DNA from: Physella acuta
Taxonomy: Eukaryota; Mollusca; Gastropoda; Physidae
Assembly (NCBI RefSeq): GCF_028476545.1
Contig: NW_026731871.1
Location: forward strand, 1-64,000
DNA: 64,000 nt
Direction of reading: 5' to 3'
The notes under the pieces are model-generated. The model made no database searches and had not been told where the DNA came from. It saw only the letters and a program-made list of their open reading frames with translations. Position 1 is the first letter of the stretch, and the number at the start of each line of letters is the position of its first letter. The translations under genes and the position numbers were made by a program. Shown in pieces: positions 55,301 through 64,000 of the stretch.

Positions 55301-55454
55301 GATCAATCATTTAAGTTATGAAATAGCTGCAATACTCACAGCTAAAATAGACTTTAGCTTGAATTGTTAAAAGAGCACTGCAGTTTTATAAAATATTTAC
55401 TTCAACTGCAATGCAACATTTATGCTACTTTAAACTAACCCATCTAAGAGTAAG

Positions 55455-55505
55455 TAAAACTTCATGTGCCGAGGTCATAGATACAGATGAACTTCTTTTG
55501 ACTAA
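55455..55505 (+). repeat. SINE-1 body fragment
   Basis: CATGTGCCGAGGTCATAGAT then ACAGATGAACTTC resembles the SINE-1 3' body. Confidence 0.4.
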
Positions 55506-55605
55506 CAATTTCCAAAAGGTAACTTTTATTTTAAACTTGCAGCTCCCAGATTAAGCATTTTTTCCAACTTTATTATCAAGTTATTAACTAAACTGACCAT
55601 TGTTC

Positions 55606-56763
55606 CAGGGGTCTCCAAACTACGGCCCGCTGCGATCTTTTTGTCCACTTAATAAATGTTTGTTAGAAGTGGCTGAGGAACATTGCCCATAAAAATTCAA
55701 AACAGTTTGAAAATGTAGCATTTGGTTCAAATACTATTGCCCGCCGTGTTGCAGACATTAGTAAAAACATCGTAACTCAAATAGAGAAAAATGTAAGCAA
55801 GTTTCGCCATTTTTCAATTGCAATGGATTAGTCGCTGGACAGCTGTTCACCTCAACTTCTCGTGTTCATTAGAAGTGTGGATGAAGACACGAACATAACA
55901 CAGGAGCTGGCTTCCCTACATAGCATGTATGGCACTGTTACAGTGGAGGATATCTAACCATAGATAGTTCAGAGACATGTTAGTATACAAACACAGAAAC
56001 GCAAGATTTACCATATTTCACCATATATCACAGCAGTAAGATGGCTAATTTGCGAGAAAGTTCTGAGCAGAGTATTTAAGTTAAGAAAGGAAATAGCTTA
56101 CTTCCTCGAAAGTAAACCCACCTATAGGCCTTCAGATCCAAACTTGTCATGTTTTTGGAACAAGTATAAGCCAACAACTTGACACACTCTCAGCAGTGCA
56201 AGGTTTTACGGCTGAAGCAACCACTGAGTTCCCCACGTCATTTGCATGAGAGATCATCAAAAACCTCCAGCTGCAATTTCAGTAGTGGTTTTCTGACTTG
56301 GATTCAATGGCAGAAGAAGTGAGACTGTTTCAAAACCATTTGAAACAAATGTGGCCAGTTGCAAAGATGAACTGCTGCTGGAGGTCATTGAATTGCAAGC
56401 AAATGACTTTCTTAAGACACGTTTAAAGAAGGGTGGGTGGGTTTTTATAAGTTTTTGCACAAGGAAGACTTTCCTAATATTAAAACTTTTGTATGAAAGT
56501 ACATTTTAAATTTTTGGAACAACATACTTGTGTGAACAAACATTTTCAAGAATGAAATACGTGAAGAATAATTTGAGAGCAAACTTGGACCTTGAGTGTG
56601 TTGATGGCCCTGATAGTGTTTCTCTCAGGATTATTTCTGCGTGGGAGGGGACTTGAAATGTGTATATGTTTCTATATAAATTATATTTCGAAGAGACTCT
56701 TGCCCCCGAACTGATATTTGATAGTTAATGCGGCCCTCAGGCTGAAAAGTTTGGAGACCCCTG
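55606..56763 (+). mobile_element. Decayed hAT transposon (GTF2IRD2/ZBED5-like transposase)
   Basis: Ends CAGGGGTCTCCAAACTACGG and GAAAAGTTTGGAGACCCCTG are inverted. Plus-strand pieces: FENVAFGSNTIARRVADISK and QIEKNVSKFRHFSIAMD, later DFPNIKTFV, LNFWNNILVNKHFQ and EQTWTLSV, which are in the order of the hAT transposase catalytic part and the C-terminal dimerisation region (usual words FPNIK, YLCEQTFS, LRA/LRSxL). There are many stops and shifts, and a family B MITE fragment sits near 56615-56700. No target duplication was recognised. Confidence 0.75.
56615..56705. mobile_element. hAT MITE family B fragment nested in the hAT
   Basis: AGTGTTTCTCTCAGGATTAT, TATGTTTCTATATAAATTAT and CGAAGAGACTCTTG are family B words and do not belong to the hAT around them. 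Confidence 0.45.
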
Positions 56764-56772
56764 GTCTGTACT

Positions 56773-56930
56773 ATAGGGCAAGTGACCTCGGCATATGAAG
56801 AGATAGTGGTCAGCACTACGCTCAGCCGCCTTTACTTTCCCTAACGTGAGTTAGGTACCCATCAGATTTGGGTGCACTCATGGATGGTCTACTGACTTAT
56901 CCAGCTCTCTACCGCTAGACCACTCCGTCC
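56773..56930 (-). mobile_element. SINE-1 copy, reverse, with tRNA head
   Basis: On the minus strand: GGACGGAGTGGTCTAGCGGT (box-A-like), GTAGACCATCCATGAGTGCA, CAAATCTGATGGGTACCTAA, GTTAGGGAAAGTAAAGGCGG, CATATGCCGAGGTCACTTGC. The B-box region is shortened. Confidence 0.8.
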
Positions 56931-56934
56931 TAAC

Positions 56935-57590
56935 TTAAACACAAAGCTAGGTGGCAATCATTGTAGTATGTAAGATGTTTATTTTAACTTGCGACGTGTA
57001 TACTAAACATATCTAGAAAAACAAAACCTTGAAAGAAGTTGATGTTCTATGATAACATTTTTTACACGGAATGTGTACTAACAAGTTTTTTTTAATACAA
57101 AATACACTATACCTGTTGCAAGTATTGACGCAGTTCAAAAAAATATCACATTTCAAAGTCACATTTCTGTTTATTTTTAAACACAGCACCAACCTTATAA
57201 TGATTATCGATTATTTGTTACCCTAGCATAACCTAGTTAAGTCTAGTTTGTTTACATTGTAAACGACGAAACAAACAATATTTTATTTCAAATAATCTTT
57301 TGTTACCTAAAAATATTAATACAATAAAAATACAATGAATTTCTTCAAAAGTGAAACCAAATAAACATTGTTTTTTTATTTTTTTACAATAACCGCCCCT
57401 TATAAAATAATATAGCTAAATGAGATTGACCCTACCCTTTTCGTGTTATTTGTGTATAGGTTTTCTCTACTGCTATTATATATTTATTTTACAAAAAAAC
57501 TTGTTTATATATTGTATGCATTAGCTGATTTTTTAAAATGTTGTCCTTAAAATACAATAAAATAACCGTTACTATTTTTTTCATCAACAG
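56935..57590. other. AT-rich stretch
   Basis: No exon or element recognised. Confidence 0.4.
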
Positions 57591-57593
57591 GAT

Positions 57594-57686
57594 ACAGAAC
57601 AGAACAGGTAGACAAGCTTTAACGTTACATCCGGTTAGATGACCAAGACAGGTGACATTTACCGCGTTGTTCCTACATTCTGAAGG
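57594..57686 (+). other. Possible untranslated first or second exon of the ankyrin gene
   Basis: TTTTTTTCATCAACAG is a good acceptor, and CTGAAG|GTAGGTG a good donor, around 93 bp without a long frame. It could be spliced to the acceptor at 60042. This is a guess from splice words. Confidence 0.25.
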
Positions 57687-57879
57687 TAGGTGTATTTCTT
57701 GTGTGTTCGGCTATGAATAGACCAGCATGTACAAAGGTTAAAACGGCAAGTTATAAGAAAGTAGGTCAATCAGTGGTTGGAGTACAGATGTGTTTGTTTA
57801 CATTTCACGCGATGGTGGATTCATCAACTTGGTGAGTTTGTGTTTCAGTGTTCGTTGTAATGTGGTGTGTTTACTCAGC

Positions 57880-58790
57880 AGGGAGGTAATACAACACACA
57901 ATACAGAAGGTAGGTGACATGACATACAACACATCAGGTAGGGGACAGGACATAGCAGGTAGGGGGAATGACATAAAACTTAAAAGTTAGGGGACATGAC
58001 ATACAACAGAGAATGTAGGGACATGACATACAATATAGAAGGTAGGGGACAGGACATAGCAGGTAGGGGAAATGACTTAAAAGTTAGGGGACATGACATA
58101 CAACAGAGAATGTAGGGACATGACATACAATATAGAAGGTAGGGGACAGGACATAGCAGGTAGGGGAAATGACATAAAACAGAGAATGTAGGGGACAGGA
58201 CATACAACAGAGAATGTAGGGGACAGGACATACAACAGAGAATGTAGAGGACAGGACATACAACAGAGAATGTATGGGACAGGACATACAACAGAGAATG
58301 TAGGGGACAGGACATACAACAGAGAATGTAGAGGACAGGACATACAACAGAGAATGTAGGGGACAGGACATACAACAGAGAATGTAGGGGACAGGACATA
58401 CAACAGAGAATGTAGGGGACAGGACATACAACAGAGAATGTAGGGGACAGGACATACAACAGAGAATGTAGAGGACAGGACATACAACAGAGAATGTAGG
58501 GGACAGGACATACAACAGAGAATGTAGGGGACAGGACATACAACAGAGAATGTAGAGGACAGGACATACAACAGAGAATGTAGGGGACAGGACATACACT
58601 GTAGAAGGTAGGGGACAGGACATACAACAGAGAATGTAGGGGACAGGACATAGCAGGTAGGAAACATGGCATACAATATAGCAGGTAAGGGACATGACAT
58701 ACAGTAGAGCAAGTAGGGGACATGACATACAGTAGAGCAAGTAGGGGACATGACATACAACACAGCATATAGGGAACATGACATACAACA
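57880..58790. repeat. 28-bp minisatellite (AGGGGACAGGACATACAACAGAGAATGT type)
   Basis: About 30 units of AGGGGACAGGACATACAACA then GAGAATGT, with variants at both edges (GACATGACATAC, CATAGCAGGTAGG). Frames stay open in three registers on the minus strand (CPVPYILCCMS repeats) because the units hold no stop there; not a gene. Confidence 0.93.
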
Positions 58791-59029
58791 CCCCCGTTTA
58801 ACGGTTTATTGTAAATAGTAATTATATATGTATATGAATAGAAAACTAATTTAGTAAGTAAATATAACCGTGTCTATCTCGGTGTATGTATAATAATATG
58901 TAGCCTACATGTGTATAAATACTTACTGTTGTACATACATTAAGAAAGTTGTATATTTTGTGAATGTTCATGTGTTCTTGACTCTTGAATGTCAAAGTGT
59001 ATACATACACATACTAAAGTGCTAGATGT

Positions 59030-59500
59030 ACCTTTTTACTTTCTCGTATATACGTAGTATAGAGAAAGTATTGTAATCGTGCAAAAAAAAACAATCGAGA
59101 TTTTTACAAATCTCGACGTATCTCGACGTTTTACACCTCACTGATACGGAAAAACATAATTTTGCAATCTTGTCCGTATGTCTGTGTGTCTGTGTGTGTG
59201 TCTGTGTGTGTGTAAACACGATTACTTGAATACTGTTACAGCTAGGTTGATGAAATTTCATATATAAGTATTTTATCAAAATCGTAGATCCGTATCAACT
59301 TTTGAGCGATTTACGATAACCGGACGTGGTACTTTTTCTACTTTGAATTTTTTAAAAGCCTATAACTTGAGTACTATTTCAGATAGATAAATGAAATTTC
59401 ACATGTAAGTAAAAGATCTAATTCTCTACCTTCTGTTAAATTTTGAGTAATTTACGTTGACGGGAAGTACTAATTTACGCTATTTCCGATTTCTCAAAAA
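59030..59500 (+). repeat. Interspersed repeat C
   Basis: It opens with the inverted pair TACTTTCTC ... GAGAAAGTA around GTATATACGTAGTATA, then AATCGTGCAAAAAAAAACAA and TCTCGACG words, a GTCTGTGTGT tract, and two related stretches (GATGAAATTTCATATATAAG, AATGAAATTTCACATGTAAG). A reverse fragment is at 18985-19145. Non-coding, class unknown. Confidence 0.55.
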
Positions 59501-59679
59501 CTCATCTAAATTTATAAAGTACGAATAATATTGCGCACCATTATGAACATCTTTATTCGGCGTTTGCTTGGTGTGCAATACTTTTTTCTATGAGATTCTA
59601 TTTTATTTTAAAAAGTTTATGTATTTAAAATGGATTAAAAATCATAACTATGTCCCGAGTTCCCATCCCCTGTTGTTTT

Positions 59680-59735
59680 ATATAAGAATATTCGAGAAAG
59701 TTTAGGGGAGATCACTCCCGGTTTATTGTATTTGT
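59680..59735. repeat. Short repeat shared with 13340-13390
   Basis: GAATATTCGAGAAAGTTTAG then GGGAGATCACTCCCGGTT is almost the same as at 13341-13378. Confidence 0.6.
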
Positions 59736-60019
59736 GTTCTTTACATACACATACATCATGATGTAAGTGTACTAATAGCAAATTATGATGGCTGTGTATA
59801 ACGTGTATCGTTAATGAGATGTATGTATAACTGTGTATTAGTGTGTAATACAAAATGAGCTTACATCACGATGTCAGTGCAGATAACTTGGACTATATCG
59901 CGATGTCTTCATATGGCATGTAATTATTGAACTTAAATAAAGATACTAAATACACTACGTGTATTTTTTAGAACGTATTACAAAGCTGTAAATTGTTTAA
60001 TGTTTTAATTATACTTGAC

Positions 60020-60042
60020 TTTCCTTTTTTTTTCAATTACAG
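60020..60042 (+). promoter_or_regulatory. Strong splice-acceptor candidate upstream of the ankyrin gene
   Basis: A long T tract followed by CAATTACAG|CTATG. It suggests that the ankyrin mRNA has an untranslated upstream exon joined here, giving a 5' UTR exon from 60043. Confidence 0.4.
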
Positions 60043-60513
60043 CTATGAATACAAATTCTTATCACATCCTCGTCAGAGCCTCAAGCTGTTGATTGAATAT
60101 GATTGGACGTTATTCTAAAGCTGCGCAGGGGACACATCAAGACCCAGCATAATAAATAGACTTCTGAAGACACTCTGTAGCTAAGTTTACAGAATCACTG
60201 GCTATACTATATCACATTGAAAGACGGCTTCACGTAAAAATTAGCGCCCAATGGCGTCACTACTAACATTACAGAAACAATAAATTTTGTCACCACTTTT
60301 CATAAAAATTGGATGCTTATTACGTCACCGCTAAACTCAAATAGACAGTTGATGACGTCGCCATCGAAGCGGAAACCAATACACCTAATGTCGCCATTAA
60401 CTTAAAAAAAACTGTTTACGTCGTCAACTTCATGCCTAAATGAATTTGCTGCATGACATTTTGTAAACTGAGTGGATTGTTAACACTTTTAGTTGTTAAC
60501 TTTTTCTATATAA

Positions 60514-60865
60514 GGGATCATCCATAAATGACGTCACACTTTTTAAAATGATATTTTAACTTTCCACTCCACAAAAAGCCATACCTTTACCCTAAAAATG
60601 ACGACTACACCCCCCCCCCCTCAAAATTGCTAATAAAAAATTTGAATTGATTTTTTTTTTTCCTAAAATATTAATACTGACTGAGCGATGTCAAAATAGA
60701 GTAAATTAATCGCTTTCTATTACAAATTATTGAAACGAGCTTTCTAAGTTTCGAAATAACGGCTACAGTCTAGCATTACTTCTCTATAAATCACAAATCA
60801 TCACATAACAACGAACCCCCCCCCCCCTCCAATCTATGAGTGTGGTGTCATTTATGGACGACCTC
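60514..60865. mobile_element. Harbinger-type MITE (copy 3), next to the ankyrin start
   Basis: Starts GGGATCATCCATAAATGACG and ends GTCATTTATGGACGACCTC, with TAA at 60511-60513 and 60866-60868. Shares the interior of copies 1 and 2 with more changes. It ends 34 bases before the ATG at 60900 and keeps TGACGTCA near its left end (about 60529). Confidence 0.85.
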
Positions 60866-60899
60866 TAAATGAAGATGGTATGGTCTTAAAACTAGTTCC

Positions 60900-63536
60900 A
60901 TGATGGCAAGTCTCTTTAAAAGTAAGAACATTCAGAACATCAATGCTGTTGTGATTGCCGCGTCTACGCAAACACCGGAGGAACTAAGCGAGGTGATGGC
61001 TAAATACGGCATGCAAGTCAGTGATAGCGCATGCGCAGATAAGGTGTTCAAGATGGCGGTGAAGACCAAAAATGTCACCGCACTAGGCACATTGGTCAAA
61101 CTGAAAGTAGAAAAGACGGTTTTGATCTTGGCACTTTTTGAGTGCGTGGAAGCAGATTTTCATAGCGGAGTTGAAGTTTTGGTTAGTGCTGGGGTTGATG
61201 TTAACGTTACAGATTTAAAAGGCAACACAGCGTTGATGATAGCTGTGAAGAGGAGGTCGATGAATTGTGTTCAATATCTGCTGGAGATGAAAGCCGATGC
61301 TAATTTAGTCAACAAATCTAAACACACAGCTCTTAGTCTCGCTTGTAAGAATGGCCAAAGTGGTATAGTAGAAAAGTTGGTGCAGTTTGGTGCATTTTGG
61401 GATACGAGTAAAGCAACAAACGTACGCCAGTATAATGATCATCTAATAACTTGCGCAAAGTTGATGAAAAAATGTAGTGCACACGGCGTTAACTCCAGGG
61501 ACGGTAGAGGGTACACGCTTTTAATGTATGCAGCCCAAACCGGCTGTGCTAAAACTGTCCGGGTTTTGCTAAGCTACAGCGCGGATGTGAACCAACTCGA
61601 CCACAAAGGCGCGACCGCGCTAATGCACATGTTCAAGGAGTACCTTCGCAGCAGTTTACCGGTCACCAACACAACTCAAACCATCTCTATAGAATGCGTT
61701 CAACTCCTTTGTGGTGAGTCGGTATCCATACAAGACAAATCAGGACAAACGGCTTTGATTCATGCTCTGGTTTCCAAAAAGGACATATCCGAAGAGATTA
61801 TCACGTGTTTAGTAGGGAGAGACTTGTCATGTTATGACCGTTATTATAAAACAGCTTTGATCTACGCTGCTCAGTACAAACCTCTTTTGATTAAAGCGCT
61901 CTTTCCTTACTTAGATAACAAAGCTCGATTGTATCAGGACCAAGGATTCAAGACAGCTTTGATGCACTATCTTCGAAATTCGAAGGAGATTGAGTTGGAT
62001 GTTGTGCGATATTTGTTTGCCAACAGCAACGCTTCTGATTTATGCGGATATACTGAGCTAATGCATGCCGTAGAGACAGGCTCCGAAGATTGCGTTAAGC
62101 TGCTTGTTAGTCTTGGCGCGGAAGTGGAAAGTACGGATAGTAGAAAAAGGACAGCGTTGATGTTGGCTTTGGGTAAAGAAATGTCGCCAGATTGTTTAAA
62201 GTGTTTAATAGGCAGGTCAATTAACATGGAGGACAAGATTGGTCAAACAGCGTTAGCGTACGCGAGGAAATCAAGGGATGTTGAGTTTTTAATACAAAAT
62301 GGCGCTGACCTAATGCATCGGGATGTAAACAAGCAAACGGTTTTAATGAAGTCATTGAAGAATATTGGACATGCTTGTAGTAAAGAAATAATGAGCTTGT
62401 TGATTCCTTGTGGAGTAAACGCTCAAGATGTAGACGGAAGGACCGTTTTGATGTACGCGGCTGTTTCAAACCCTGTGGTCCAAATCAAAGATTTAGTAGC
62501 ATTTGGAGCCGATGTAAACCTTCAAGACAGTGATGGTTTAACAGCCCTTATGATGTCGTTTCTACGGTTTAATTTTCGATGTGAACTGGTTGAGATCTTA
62601 AAAGGCAAAGATATCAACATTAGGGATACTAAAGGCAATACTGCATTGCTACATGCCGTAGCTACATCCCAGTGTAGCCCTACAGTATTCCGTAAACTAG
62701 CCCATCATGGCGCGAACATCCATGAAATTAACCTAAAAGGCGATTCATTTTTCACGCTTTTAGTGAATAAACCAAGCCGTCGTGATTTCTACTCCACCTC
62801 CAATTACAGAAGAAACGTACCTTCTGACCTGTACATAAGGAGTAACAAAGTAAATAGAAATAAGAACCTGTTTTTAGAAGAAGGCGAAACCCATTTCATG
62901 AACGCGGCATTGCAAAAACATTTAAGCAACAGATCAGCGTGTTTTATAAAGGCATGTCAGAAACCAAATGTTCTTCGCGTGTTGCTGTCTCGCGGGATAG
63001 TACCAAATCACATTTTTTACCTACCAGAAACTTGTAACGATCTATTAAAAGAATACTTGACGATGAAGCTCAAGCAAGAACCGGCGCATTTAACTTTTTA
63101 CCGTATTTCCCCTTTGGTAACCACTTTAGTTCTGGGCTATACGCATGTGGCTAAGTACCTGTTGGCTAACACCTGCCTGGAACTAACGGATATATCGGAG
63201 CTTCAGAAGCTGCAAACGCTTCCGGTATTCTCCAAGATATCTCCCCAAGCCAGGTCGTTGATCTCTGATGTCACCTCCAACCCCTGGCCATTGGTCAAGC
63301 TGGCTTTTCTAGCCCTGTCAACATGCGTCGAGTTCGACGTGAGTCGAGTGGACAGAGTGGACAAAATTGATATTTACCCAAGAATAAAAAAACTGCTTGT
63401 ATTCAATACTCAAACGTCACGAATACCGACTAGCCAATGGGGCGGTATTCGACTTAGTTTTAAACACGAGGATTTAGACAAGATGAGACCGATACTCTCT
63501 ACATGGCCTATGACAGGGCTCGAAGTTAAAAAATAA
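60900..63536 (+). CDS. Intronless ankyrin-repeat protein with SOCS-box-like tail
   Basis: 878 residues in one unbroken frame. From about residue 95 to 620 there are around fourteen ankyrin repeats of the G-x-T-A-L-M-x-A type, for example GNTALMIAVKRRSMNCVQYL, GYTLLMYAAQTGCAKTVRVL, GLTALMMSFLRFN and GNTALLHAVATSQ, with GADVN-type turns between. The 620-790 part is more divergent. The tail at about 793-836, PWPLVKLAFLALSTC then DRVDKIDIYPRIKKLLVFN, fits the SOCS-box outline (L-x-x-L-x-x-x-A/I-R-x-x-L ... I-x-x-L-P-L-P-x-x-L-x-x-Y-L), so the protein may be an ASB-like substrate receptor of an Elongin B/C-Cullin 5 ubiquitin ligase; this is inference. It should act in the cytosol, as there is no signal peptide or membrane segment. 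The first of two adjacent ATGs is used. A MITE lies 34 bp upstream and a hAT end 15 bp downstream. Absence of introns suggests a retrogene or an intron-poor lineage family. Confidence 0.9.
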   Translation: MMASLFKSKNIQNINAVVIAASTQTPEELSEVMAKYGMQVSDSACADKVFKMAVKTKNVTALGTLVKLKVEKTVLILALFECVEADFHSGVEVLVSAGVDVNVTDLKGNTALMIAVKRRSMNCVQYLLEMKADANLVNKSKHTALSLACKNGQSGIVEKLVQFGAFWDTSKATNVRQYNDHLITCAKLMKKCSAHGVNSRDGRGYTLLMYAAQTGCAKTVRVLLSYSADVNQLDHKGATALMHMFKEYLRSSLPVTNTTQTISIECVQLLCGESVSIQDKSGQTALIHALVSKKDISEEIITCLVGRDLSCYDRYYKTALIYAAQYKPLLIKALFPYLDNKARLYQDQGFKTALMHYLRNSKEIELDVVRYLFANSNASDLCGYTELMHAVETGSEDCVKLLVSLGAEVESTDSRKRTALMLALGKEMSPDCLKCLIGRSINMEDKIGQTALAYARKSRDVEFLIQNGADLMHRDVNKQTVLMKSLKNIGHACSKEIMSLLIPCGVNAQDVDGRTVLMYAAVSNPVVQIKDLVAFGADVNLQDSDGLTALMMSFLRFNFRCELVEILKGKDINIRDTKGNTALLHAVATSQCSPTVFRKLAHHGANIHEINLKGDSFFTLLVNKPSRRDFYSTSNYRRNVPSDLYIRSNKVNRNKNLFLEEGETHFMNAALQKHLSNRSACFIKACQKPNVLRVLLSRGIVPNHIFYLPETCNDLLKEYLTMKLKQEPAHLTFYRISPLVTTLVLGYTHVAKYLLANTCLELTDISELQKLQTLPVFSKISPQARSLISDVTSNPWPLVKLAFLALSTCVEFDVSRVDRVDKIDIYPRIKKLLVFNTQTSRIPTSQWGGIRLSFKHEDLDKMRPILSTWPMTGLEVKK

Positions 63537-63550
63537 ACAATGTTCTAGGT

Positions 63551-64000
63551 CAGGTGTCTCTAAACTAAGGAAGCGGGCCGTATGTGGCCTGCAAGGCCCT
63601 CTCATCCGGTCCGTGGAGATCCTTTTGACTACGGGATTCACTTTATCTTAGTGCCCAGCAATGTCCAAGACAAGGAAAAGAAAAATAGAAGATGTTTATC
63701 TGCAATTTCAAGAAGAATGGATTTTGAAATACTTCATCAAATCTGTCGAGAAAGTATTGTGTGTGATTTGCAACGAAACCGTGCATGTGAAGAACAATTT
63801 GAGAACAAACTTGTACGATGATAATCATAGGTCACTGTTGCTGTTAGGGACATTGAATCGAAAGCCAGAAATGTCTTCTGTACTTGCATCCAGAAAACAA
63901 TTTCACCATTCCCCCTTATACAGGTGTTCGTGTGTAGTGTATAAATGTGTTATTAAATAATAGGTGAATAAGATAATATTAAATACATAATTAAAAACAA
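63551..64000 (+). mobile_element. hAT 5' part with BED-like finger, runs to the window end
   Basis: It begins CAGGTGTCTCTAAACTAAGG, a changed form of the hAT end at 55606, followed by GCGGGCCGTATGTGGCC. A frame from 63661 opens MSKTRKRKIEDVYLQFQEEW, then ILKYFIKSVEKVLCVICNET and VKNNLRTNL: the N terminus with the C-x-x-C of the BED-like finger in GTF2IRD2/ZBED5-like hAT transposases. After about 50 codons similarity is lost. Confidence 0.7.

Noticed and set aside
55320-55440. Upstream papilin exon candidate (GTGAGT donor near 55337)
   Set aside because: The flanking words would give an exon of about 18 bases without a convincing acceptor or lagunin/TSP content.
57980-58791. Three overlapping minus-strand frames with CPVPYILCCMS repeats
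   Set aside because: 28-bp minisatellite, open in all three registers, which argues against coding.
61967-62469. Minus-strand frames inside the ankyrin gene
   Set aside because: Shadows of the repeated ankyrin coding sequence.

Overview
The window looks like nuclear DNA from an invertebrate animal, most likely a mollusc and probably a gastropod. Three things point there: intronless rhodopsin-like receptors of a chemosensory/neuropeptide-receptor type, a papilin-like extracellular-matrix gene with lagunin, Kunitz, Ig and PLAC modules, and a dense load of short tRNA-derived SINEs, non-LTR retrotransposon fragments and very many small hAT- and Harbinger-type elements. The species cannot be told from sequence reading alone.

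Layout. Positions 1-4900 are repeats (a Harbinger-type MITE, G-run hAT MITEs, a G-rich minisatellite, a terminal-inverted-repeat element). Two paralogous intronless GPCR genes follow, convergent and about 11 kb apart (5013-6032 plus; 17113-18195 minus). Between them lie minisatellites, LINE/SINE pieces and a processed pseudogene of the malate/L-lactate dehydrogenase (Ldh2) family (10562-12153), itself broken by two DNA-transposon insertions. Positions 18200-37400 hold no convincing host gene. They are a mosaic of MITEs, SINEs, LINE remnants, a KRBA2-like integrase element with unusual GGCCGGCC-rich flanks, a 2.4-kb 13-bp minisatellite and a hAT element with an intact 8-bp target duplication.

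The main gene is on the minus strand, 52674 down to 37426: 18 exons that join in frame with GT/AG borders, coding for about 1,107 residues of a papilin-like secreted protein. The order is lagunin x3, Kunitz x2, Ig x2, Kunitz x4, lagunin, Ig x3, PLAC, stop. Its 5' exons are not in the part I could read. Several introns carry tandem arrays that begin at, or copy, a splice junction.

From 53400 to 60000 are a 1.9-kb non-coding hAT-like element, a decayed hAT transposase copy, a SINE and a 28-bp minisatellite. At 60900-63536 is an intronless ankyrin-repeat gene (878 aa) with a SOCS-box-like tail. It is bracketed by transposons: a Harbinger-type MITE ends 35 bp before its ATG, and a hAT end begins 15 bp after its stop.

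The genes do not form one pathway. The receptors are membrane sensors, papilin is matrix, and the ankyrin protein is likely a cytosolic adaptor. The strongest stories in the window are (i) splice-junction-seeded tandem repeats in the papilin gene, (ii) a SINE and a LINE sharing one 3' tail, (iii) hAT MITE families with G/C-run modules and exact 8-bp target duplications, and (iv) a MITE family whose ends carry the CRE octamer TGACGTCA, one copy sitting at the ankyrin gene's start.
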